In this document: piece by piece, positions 1 through 4,972 of the stretch
Position numbering within the stretch: position 1 is the first letter of the stretch
Layout of the letters: every line of letters begins with the position of its first letter
Assembly (NCBI GenBank): GCA_017384185.1
Contig: JAFNUH010000031.1
Coordinates: 1-7,503, forward strand
DNA from: Alistipes sp.
GTDB taxonomy: Bacteria; Bacteroidota; Bacteroidia; Bacteroidales; Rikenellaceae
Length of the DNA stretch: 7,503 nucleotides
Reading direction: 5' to 3'
The notes under the pieces: generated by a model
What the model was told of the DNA's origin: nothing
Databases searched by the model: none
What the model saw: only the letters and a program-made list of their open reading frames with translations
Made by a program: the position numbers and the translations under genes

Positions 1-445
1 GGTTCATATCCCACACGCCATCACGTTGCAACTGCGCTATGGTCATCTGCTTCTGTCGCTCCACCTCGCCCAAGGTGTACGAGGCGTCGAGGTCGATAAT
101 CTGCAACGAAAGTCCATACAACTCGTGATACGAGACCAGCACCTTAGCCAAAATCTTCATACCTGCCGCCAGACGACTGCCCGTCTCCGCCTCGAAGTAC
201 GAGGCAAGCATAGCATATTGCGAGCGCCATATCACCGCCCTCGCCTGCGCACGGGGAATGGCTGTGCCACCCTTCGTCGGCTCGCTCTTCTCGACAAGCT
301 CCATATAGCAGTGACCCGAGTAGTTGACCTTCAACTCCGACACCTCCGCCGCCACCCACACGGGCAGGGGCAGAGCACACTCCAACGCCTGCTTTATATG
401 GCGCTGAAGCTCCGAGAGGGTGATATGTTGGTGTTGCTGTGACAT
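1..445 (-). CDS. xseA: Exodeoxyribonuclease VII large subunit, N-terminal part (gene runs off the left edge)
   Basis: This is the catalytic large subunit of exonuclease VII, which with several small XseB subunits degrades single-stranded DNA to oligonucleotides in the cytoplasm during repair. The minus-strand frame is open from ATG at 445 to the edge, giving 148 codons, about a third of the usual 400-460 residue protein. Seen: residues 8-25 match the family start (ITLSELQRHIKQAL). The N-terminal OB-fold follows, with VWVAAEVSEL (29-38), SGHCYMEL (43-50), the strand RAQARAVIWRSQ (65-76), GMKILAKVLVS (95-105) and an LQIIDLDASYTLGEVE stretch (114-129). The next residues begin the linker to the catalytic domain, which lies outside the window, so catalytic residues cannot be judged. 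The start at 445 is the first ATG in frame and lies about 18 bases after a TAnnTTTG box. No xseB is visible; in many genomes it follows xseA, which here would be off the edge. Identification rests on family recall of the OB-fold pattern and is strong. Confidence 0.93.
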   Translation of the reverse strand, partial: MSQQHQHITLSELQRHIKQALECALPLPVWVAAEVSELKVNYSGHCYMELVEKSEPTKGGTAIPRAQARAVIWRSQYAMLASYFEAETGSRLAAGMKILAKVLVSYHELYGLSLQIIDLDASYTLGEVERQKQMTIAQLQRDGVWDMN

Positions 446-462
446 AACATTATTCCAATATA

Positions 463-470
463 CAAATATA
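463..470 (-). promoter_or_regulatory. Bacteroidota -7 promoter element for xseA
   Basis: On the minus strand this reads TATATTTG, an exact match to the Bacteroidota -7 consensus TAnnTTTG, 17 bases before the xseA ATG. No good -33 TTTG is seen at the expected 19-21 base distance, because that position lies inside the 9-bp repeat array. The call therefore rests on one element plus its position. Confidence 0.5.
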
Positions 471-481
471 ATAAATATTTT

Positions 482-562
482 ATAAGTATTATAGGTGTTA
501 TGGGTATTATATAACACTTATAGCACCTATAATACCTATATCACTTATAACTCTTATAACAC
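482..562 (-). repeat. Array of nine degenerate 9-bp repeats with an internal strand switch
   Basis: Exactly nine contiguous 9-bp units without gaps. Read on the minus strand, the six units from 562 down to 509 fit the consensus GTGTTATAA (variants include GAGTTATAA, GTATTATAG and GTGCTATAA). The three units 482-508 are the same motif in the opposite orientation and a rotated register (ATAAGTATT, ATAGGTGTT and ATGGGTATT on the plus strand). The flip makes bases 481-540 a near-palindrome: 25 of 30 positions match between the two 30-base arms, centred at 510/511. Each unit holds a TTATAA-like core. The array fills the space between the prfA terminator and the xseA promoter and encodes nothing evident. 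Its role is unknown. A related array begins at 7464. Confidence 0.85.
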
Positions 563-566
563 CTAC

Positions 567-599
567 AAAAAAAAGGACCACCCCATCGGGCAGTCCTTT
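567..599 (-). terminator. Intrinsic terminator of prfA
   Basis: Read on the minus strand, a 12-bp stem (arms 588-599 and 572-583, including two G-T wobbles) closes a four-base GATG loop. It is followed by an uninterrupted run of T through 567. It lies 22 bases beyond the prfA stop codon and separates prfA from xseA, so the two codirectional genes are probably separate transcription units. Confidence 0.88.
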
Positions 600-620
600 G
601 TATAATTTTAGGTACATTCT

Positions 621-1706
621 TTACAACTCGCTCTCCTTCAAACGCTCGGCGTTCTCCGCTACGATAAGGTGGTCGATGCAGTCCTGAATGTCGCCATCCA
701 TAAATGCCGAGAGGTTGTAAATCGTGTAGTTGATACGGTGGTCGGTGATACGTCCCTGGGGGTAGTTGTATGTACGAATCTTTGCCGAACGGTCACCTGT
801 CGATACCATCGTCTTACGCTTCGATGCAATCTCGTCCAAATACTTCGAGTACTCGAGGTTGAAGACACGTGTACGCAACTCCTCGAAAGCCTTGTCGAAG
901 TTCTTGAGCTGCGACTTCTGGTCCTGACACTGCACGACGATACCCGTGGGGATGTGGGTCAAACGAATAGCCGAGTATGTGGTATTTACCGACTGACCAC
1001 CAGGACCCGACGCACAGAAGATATCCTTACGGATGTCGTTCATCGAAATCTCCACGTCAAACTCCTCAGCCTCAGGCAAAACCGCTACCGATGCTGCCGA
1101 TGTGTGAACACGACCCTGTGTCTCGGTCTGCGGCACACGCTGTACACGGTGTACGCCCGACTCATACTTCAGCGTGCCATATACGCTCTGACCCGTAACC
1201 TTCAGCACAACCTCCTTGTAGCCGCCCGCAGCACCATCCGAGAATGATGTAATCTCGTAGCGCCAGCCCTTTGACTCGATGTACTTGGTGTACATACGCA
1301 AAAGGTCGCCCGCGAAGATAGCCGCCTCGTCACCTCCCGTACCGCCACGAATCTCGACAATGGCGTTCTTGTCGTCCTGCGGGTCCTTGGGGATGAGCAG
1401 GAGCTTAATCTCCTCCTCCATCTTCTCCAATGCGGGCTCAAGCTCCGAAATCTCCATACGAGCCATCTCACGCATCTCCTCGTCCTTGTCGTTCGCCAAA
1501 ATATCCTTCGCCTCGGCGAGGTTGGCTGTGGCGGTGCGGAAACGCTCCGATGTCTCGATGATGGGCTCCAGCTCCTTGTACTCCTTTGTGAGCTGCACAA
1601 ACTGCTTCACGTCGGCAATCACTTCGGGGTCGGTGAGCTTCTGACCAATCTCCTCGTACTTGAGTTTCAATCCGTCAAGACGGATAAGTATTGAATTGTC
1701 TGCCAT
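621..1706 (-). CDS. prfA: Peptide chain release factor 1 (RF1)
   Basis: RF1 recognises UAA and UAG in the ribosomal A site and triggers release of the finished protein from the P-site tRNA. The 361-residue length is normal for the family (E. coli 360). Seen: an N-terminal helical domain (about 1-110) and the signature EIRGGTGGDEAAIFAGDLLRM (118-138). The codon-recognition loop reads PQT at 192-194, within GVHRVQRVPQTE. The catalytic GGQ is at 236-238 within ASGPGGQSVNTT. The motif GDRSAKIRTYNYPQGR (304-319) followed by TDHR distinguishes RF1 from RF2. The glutamine of GGQ is the usual site of methylation by PrmC, which is not in the window. The start is supported by a full promoter 21 bases upstream and an AAGGT four bases before ATG. 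The gene is divergent from sppA and has its own terminator. Only the middle residue of the tripeptide differs from E. coli PAT. Confidence 0.98.
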   Translation of the reverse strand: MADNSILIRLDGLKLKYEEIGQKLTDPEVIADVKQFVQLTKEYKELEPIIETSERFRTATANLAEAKDILANDKDEEMREMARMEISELEPALEKMEEEIKLLLIPKDPQDDKNAIVEIRGGTGGDEAAIFAGDLLRMYTKYIESKGWRYEITSFSDGAAGGYKEVVLKVTGQSVYGTLKYESGVHRVQRVPQTETQGRVHTSAASVAVLPEAEEFDVEISMNDIRKDIFCASGPGGQSVNTTYSAIRLTHIPTGIVVQCQDQKSQLKNFDKAFEELRTRVFNLEYSKYLDEIASKRKTMVSTGDRSAKIRTYNYPQGRITDHRINYTIYNLSAFMDGDIQDCIDHLIVAENAERLKESEL

Positions 1707-1726
1707 AAATACCTTATATTTTTGCG

Positions 1727-1758
1727 CAAAGATATAAAATCCACGCCGTCAAAGCAAA
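1727..1758 (-). promoter_or_regulatory. Promoter of prfA (-33 and -7 elements)
   Basis: On the minus strand TTTG (1758-1755) is followed after exactly 20 bases by TATCTTTG (1734-1727). This fits the Bacteroidota housekeeping consensus TTTG-N19-21-TAnnTTTG and is the best complete promoter in the window. Transcription should begin near 1720, giving a short leader of about 14 bases. Confidence 0.82.
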
Positions 1759-1881
1759 TTTTATCGTTTTTCTGAGTCGAGAGGTAAAATTTTTTTTGCA
1801 AAATGTGTAGTTTTTGGCTCTTTTTTGCGACTAATAAGTGTAGAAATTTGCCGATTGGAGAATACAATTAATATTTTTTGC

Positions 1882-1889
1882 TAACTTTG
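1882..1889 (+). promoter_or_regulatory. -7 promoter element for sppA
   Basis: TAACTTTG matches TAnnTTTG exactly and lies 66 bases before the sppA ATG. The nearest TTG upstream (1855-1857) is 24 bases away, longer than the usual spacing, so the -33 part is weak. The A/T-rich stretch 1760-1880 between this and the prfA promoter holds no gene and no second consensus promoter that I could find. Confidence 0.6.
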
Positions 1890-1898
1890 TATAATATA

Positions 1899-1917
1899 CC
1901 ACTCGATTTTCGGGTGG
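1899..1917 (+). other. Stem-loop at the 5' end of the sppA leader
   Basis: CCACTCG and CGGGTGG pair over 7 bp (one G-T wobble) around an ATTTT loop. If transcription starts about 7 bases after the -7 element, the hairpin sits at the very 5' end of the mRNA, where it could protect the transcript from decay. No T-run follows, so it is not a terminator. Its function is inferred only from position. Confidence 0.45.
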
Positions 1918-1955
1918 CGACGATGTCAATGAGAATTAAATTTTAGGAATTAGTT

Positions 1956-3914
1956 ATGGAAGAGAATAGAAATGATGAGTTGCAGAATGCAACCCCCGAA
2001 GTAGTGGAGCATACTCCCGCCGCAGAGCCTCAACCTGAGGCGGCTGTTGAGGCAAAGCCCGCCGCTGAGCCGGCACCCGTTGTTGAGCCTGCACCCGCAC
2101 CCCAGCGCCCCGCACAGGCGAAGGCGAAAAAGAAGAAGTCGATGAGCTTCGGCAAGGTCTTCTTGGCGGCATTTTTGGCATTTGTTGTTGGTAGCGTGGC
2201 GATTACCATCTTCAGCCTTTCGCTCCTCTCGGGCGTAGGCGCAATGTTCGGCGAGAAGCAGAAGGGTATCCCCGCAGAGGCTATCCTCCACATCAATCTC
2301 AACGAGAGTATCTTGGATGCCCCATCGAAGGACCCGATGGCGAGCTTCGATATTATGACTATGCAGGCCGAGTCGAGCATTACGCTCTTCGACGCTTTGC
2401 GTGCATTGGAGGCTGCGGCTCGTGACGAGCGCATCAAGGGTATCTATCTCAACTTCACAGGCGGTGGCACAGCCGATGTAACCATCCTGGAGGAGTTGCG
2501 TGAGGCTATCAAGAACTTCAAGGCACAGGGCAAGTGGGTTGTGGCATACAACGAGAACTATGTACAAGGCACATACTACCTGGCAACCGTTGCCGACAAG
2601 ATTTATATGCAGCCCGAGGGTACGTTCGACTGGTCGGGTATGGAGATGAGCACAATCTTCTTCAAGGGTCTGATTGATAAGCTGGGCGTGGATGTCGATA
2701 TTCTTCGTCCCTCGGCTTGTAAATATAAGAGTGCCGTTGAGCCTTACTTCCTCGACAAGATGTCAGATGCTAACCGCTTGCAGACACAGGAGTTGATAAA
2801 TAATATTTGGGGCGTTATCGTTGAGGCTGTTTCAGAGTCACGTGGCATCAGCCCCGAGGAGCTTAATCGCTTGGCTGACGAGTTGGCAGTTGTTCTGCCC
2901 CAGCAGGCTGTGGAGCATAAGTTTATCGATGGCGTGAAGTATGCCGATGAGATGACCGAGCTCTTCAAGAGCGAGTACGGCATCGAGGAGCCCGAGTATC
3001 TCTCTTTGGCTGAGTATATTACAGGTCTTACACCTGACGCATCGAAGCTCTCAGCGCCGAAGGTTGCTATTGTGTATGCCAACGGTCAGGTGATGGACGG
3101 CAGTGGTACGGATGATAATATTTATGGTTACACACTCTCGGAGACTTTGCGTAAGGTGGCTGAGGATGACGATATTAAGTCGGTTGTTGTACGTGTGAAC
3201 TCTCCTGGTGGTAGCGCCCTTGCATCGGATCTTATCTGGCGTGAGATGGAGCAGTTGAAGGCTAAGAAGCCCGTAATCGTATCTATGGGTGCCTATGCCG
3301 CATCGGGTGGTTACTACATCTCGGCTCCCGCCGACGCTATCGTGGCTGACCGCACAACTTTGACTGGTTCAATCGGTGTGTTCGGTATGATTCCCAGCTT
3401 TGGCAATGCACTCAAGAAAAATTTGGGCGTAACGATTGATGGCGTTAGAACCAACCAGAACGCAGGTATGGCAAAGGGTTTCTCGCCCCTGACATCTACT
3501 CAGCACCGTGCTTTGATGCAGAGCGTGGACCGTGTATATGAGCGCTTCACATCGCTTGTGGCTGAGGGTCGTAACCTCACAATCGAGCGTGTGTTGGAGA
3601 TTGCCGAGGGTCGTGTTTGGAGTGGCGAGCAGGCTCAGAAGATCGGCTTGGTAGATACTTGTGGCGGTCTGAATGCAGCGTTGGCTATCGCTATTGATAA
3701 GGCTGAGCTCGGCGAGAACTTCCAGGTTGTGGAGGTTAAGGAGGAGCTTACAGGCATTATGGCTGTGTTGAACTCACTCAACGTGAACGTACGTGAGAAG
3801 TTGGCATTGCCTTCGGAGTTCCGTGCGTTGTATGACGAGTATCGTCAGGTGCAGCAGATGGTAGGCAAGGAGGGCGTATATACGCTTAACCCCTACATCT
3901 ACTATATAGAGTAA
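1956..3914 (+). CDS. sppA: Signal peptide peptidase SppA, long (67K) type
   Basis: A membrane-anchored serine protease that cuts cleaved signal peptides and other peptides in or near the inner membrane. The 652 residues hold two tandem S49/ClpP-like halves, as in E. coli SppA (618 residues). Seen: a Pro/Ala/Glu-rich tail (about 11-58), a lysine cluster (56-61), one membrane segment (about 66-96), an N-terminal half (about 105-345) and a C-terminal half (about 365-580). The expected general base is Lys258 in KYKSAVEPYF, matching E. coli Lys209. The nucleophile is Ser450 in GAYAASGGYY, matching Ser409. NSPGGS (415-420) and TLTGSIGVFG (468-477) are further family motifs. The Lys-to-Ser spacing is 192 residues against 200 in E. 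coli. The start at 1956 follows the promoter at a sensible distance. Met63 (2142) is an alternative that would remove the odd tail, but the upstream frame is open and has coding-like composition. The gene appears monocistronic, with a terminator directly after its stop. Confidence 0.95.
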   Translation: MEENRNDELQNATPEVVEHTPAAEPQPEAAVEAKPAAEPAPVVEPAPAPQRPAQAKAKKKKSMSFGKVFLAAFLAFVVGSVAITIFSLSLLSGVGAMFGEKQKGIPAEAILHINLNESILDAPSKDPMASFDIMTMQAESSITLFDALRALEAAARDERIKGIYLNFTGGGTADVTILEELREAIKNFKAQGKWVVAYNENYVQGTYYLATVADKIYMQPEGTFDWSGMEMSTIFFKGLIDKLGVDVDILRPSACKYKSAVEPYFLDKMSDANRLQTQELINNIWGVIVEAVSESRGISPEELNRLADELAVVLPQQAVEHKFIDGVKYADEMTELFKSEYGIEEPEYLSLAEYITGLTPDASKLSAPKVAIVYANGQVMDGSGTDDNIYGYTLSETLRKVAEDDDIKSVVVRVNSPGGSALASDLIWREMEQLKAKKPVIVSMGAYAASGGYYISAPADAIVADRTTLTGSIGVFGMIPSFGNALKKNLGVTIDGVRTNQNAGMAKGFSPLTSTQHRALMQSVDRVYERFTSLVAEGRNLTIERVLEIAEGRVWSGEQAQKIGLVDTCGGLNAALAIAIDKAELGENFQVVEVKEELTGIMAVLNSLNVNVREKLALPSEFRALYDEYRQVQQMVGKEGVYTLNPYIYYIE

Positions 3915-3915
3915 C

Positions 3916-3964
3916 AACCTCGGCACATTGTGGTTTATATTTGGGCGATGTGCGACGGTTTTTT
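3916..3964 (+). terminator. Terminator-type hairpin after sppA
   Basis: The arms 3916-3928 and 3948-3960 form 12 pairs in three blocks (AACC/GGTT, TCG/CGA, CACAT/ATGTG) with single-base bulges at 3923 and 3956. A 19-base loop and a T-run to 3964 complete it. It begins two bases after the sppA stop codon. The bulges and long loop make it weaker than the other terminators here. The loop also contains TATATTTG (3936-3943), a possible -7 promoter element. Confidence 0.6.
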
Positions 3965-4052
3965 ATGAAGTTTATTTACTGTGAATAGTTATGTCCGCTC
4001 AGGCGGAGGCTATTATAAAACCTAAACCTATTAAGCATTAAATGAACAGAGG
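3965..4052 (+). other. Unassigned segment between two terminators; possible small RNA or leader
   Basis: These 88 bases hold no recognisable gene. They contain a compact hairpin, TCCGC-TCAG-GCGGA (3994-4007), then an A-rich single-stranded stretch leading into the strong terminator at 4053-4090. A -7-like TATATTTG at 3936-3943 could start a transcript near 3950 and give an RNA of about 135 bases, but no -33 element supports it. Two short abutting open frames, 3991-4041 (16 residues) and 4042-4068 (8 residues), lie here; neither resembles a known peptide. The segment could equally be a plain 3' untranslated region with a back-up terminator. I do not recognise a known RNA family. Confidence 0.3.
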
Positions 4053-4090
4053 AAGGGTACTGCCGTGAGGGTAGTGCCCTTTTATTTTAT
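4053..4090 (+). terminator. Strong intrinsic terminator upstream of the SGNH hydrolase gene
   Basis: A 12-bp stem (4053-4064 with 4070-4081, two G-T wobbles) with a GTGAG loop runs into the T-rich tract 4080-4090. It ends only 10 bases before the next gene's -7 element. It insulates that gene from sppA transcription or ends a separate short RNA made from the segment before it. Confidence 0.85.
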
Positions 4091-4100
4091 AAAAATTCCT

Positions 4101-4108
4101 TATCTTTG
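4101..4108 (+). promoter_or_regulatory. -7 promoter element for the SGNH hydrolase gene
   Basis: TATCTTTG matches TAnnTTTG and ends 17 bases before the ATG, so the leader would be only about 10 bases. The expected -33 position falls in the T-tract of the preceding terminator and shows no clear TTTG. There is no Shine-Dalgarno sequence, which is common in this phylum. Confidence 0.6.
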
Positions 4109-4125
4109 TATAAAATCCGAAAACT

Positions 4126-4920
4126 ATGAGACGAATTATCTTACTTCTACTTTTGCTTTTGCCACTCGGCGTGGCGGCACAACAGTCAAAATCTGAACCC
4201 CAGCCTAAGCAGGACTCCCTGCGTCTGCTCTTTATCGGCAATAGTTACACCTACTACAACGACCTGCCCGCAATGGTCTATGAGATAGCCAAGACGCAGA
4301 AGCGAAAACTCGCCGTGCGAAGCATCACCAAGGGTGGCGAGCGCCTGAGTGGTCACCTCAAAAACGAGAAGGTGCGCAAGGCGTTGACCGACGAGCATTG
4401 GGACTTTGTTGTTTTACAGGAGCAGAGCAGCGACCCCGCACGCCCTACTGAGGTGGTAATCGAGAAGGTCTATCCTGCGGCACGTGCGCTCGATAGCCTC
4501 GTTCACGTAGGCTCACCCGAGGCGAAGACCATATTCTATATGACGTGGGGACACAAGTATGGCTCGACACATAAGATTGATAATTACCCCCTCGTTTACA
4601 CTTACGAAGGTATGCAGGAGCGCATCAAGACCACATATCTCGAAATGACCTACCGCAACAACGCTACGTGTGCCCCCGTAGGTATGGCGTGGCAGCGAGT
4701 ACGTGAGGAGCGCCCCGACTACCAGCTCTACAATCAGGATTTGTCGCACCCCTCGCCTTTGGGAACATACCTTGCGGCAAATGTGATTTACACAACCATC
4801 TTCCCTGCGCAGTATCAGAGCAAATACACGGCAGAGTTCCCCGCTGAGCAGGCTGAGTATATTCAGCAGGTAGCGCAAAAGACAGTCTTGGAGAATAATG
4901 CAGTGATAAATATCAAGTAA
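4126..4920 (+). CDS. Secreted SGNH/GDSL-type hydrolase (putative esterase)
   Basis: A 264-residue exported protein with the features of the SGNH hydrolase superfamily, whose members remove acetyl or acyl groups from carbohydrates and lipids. Seen: a signal peptide at 1-19 (RR, a run of leucines, then VAA before QQ) with no lipobox cysteine. Block I is LLFIGNSYTYYNDLP with candidate nucleophile Ser40. A block II-like glycine is at 70-71 (TKGGERLSGH). LQEQSS (97-102) sits where block III usually has GxND, so the oxyanion contact may come from a Gln. Block V is DLSHPSPLGTYLAA, with Asp205 and His208 completing the Ser-His-Asp triad in the usual Asp-x-x-His order. The layout resembles the DUF4886-like SGNH proteins of gut Bacteroidota. 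The substrate cannot be told from sequence. The gene has its own promoter and is convergent with the lipoprotein gene at 4973, sharing its terminator. The start is the only ATG that gives a proper signal peptide. Confidence 0.8.
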   Translation: MRRIILLLLLLLPLGVAAQQSKSEPQPKQDSLRLLFIGNSYTYYNDLPAMVYEIAKTQKRKLAVRSITKGGERLSGHLKNEKVRKALTDEHWDFVVLQEQSSDPARPTEVVIEKVYPAARALDSLVHVGSPEAKTIFYMTWGHKYGSTHKIDNYPLVYTYEGMQERIKTTYLEMTYRNNATCAPVGMAWQRVREERPDYQLYNQDLSHPSPLGTYLAANVIYTTIFPAQYQSKYTAEFPAEQAEYIQQVAQKTVLENNAVINIK

Positions 4921-4922
4921 TA

Positions 4923-4956
4923 AAAAAAGCAGACCCGAAACAGGGTCTGCTTTTTT
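4923..4956. terminator. Bidirectional terminator between two convergent genes
   Basis: A perfect 14-bp stem (4923-4936 with 4943-4956) closes a six-base GAAACA loop. The stem begins with six A and ends with six T, so it gives a T-run in both directions. It starts two bases after the SGNH hydrolase stop and lies 16 bases beyond the stop of the minus-strand lipoprotein gene. It serves both. Confidence 0.93.
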
Positions 4957-4972
4957 ATTAGTCTCTGCAAGA

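Noticed and set aside
26..442. Plus-strand open frame opposite xseA
   Set aside because: The minus strand reads through the whole stretch as a recognisable XseA OB-fold domain. The plus frame is a shadow.
446..620. CRISPR array, because of the regular repeats
   Set aside because: The units are 9 bp and contiguous with no spacers, so this is a tandem repeat and not a CRISPR array.
669..1247. Long plus-strand open frame of 192 codons opposite prfA
   Set aside because: It is antisense to a certain gene, rich in Leu, Arg, Val and Cys as expected of a reverse-frame shadow, has no promoter, and resembles nothing known.
1923..1946. Seven-codon open frame in the sppA leader, a possible upstream peptide
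   Set aside because: Very short, no ribosome site, no amino-acid bias suggesting attenuation, and no terminator hairpin downstream. Likely chance.
1950..2567. Minus-strand open frame of 205 codons opposite the start of sppA
   Set aside because: Its composition (Cys, Leu, Arg rich) is that of a complement of a Glu/Ala-rich gene. It overlaps the well-supported sppA and its leader.
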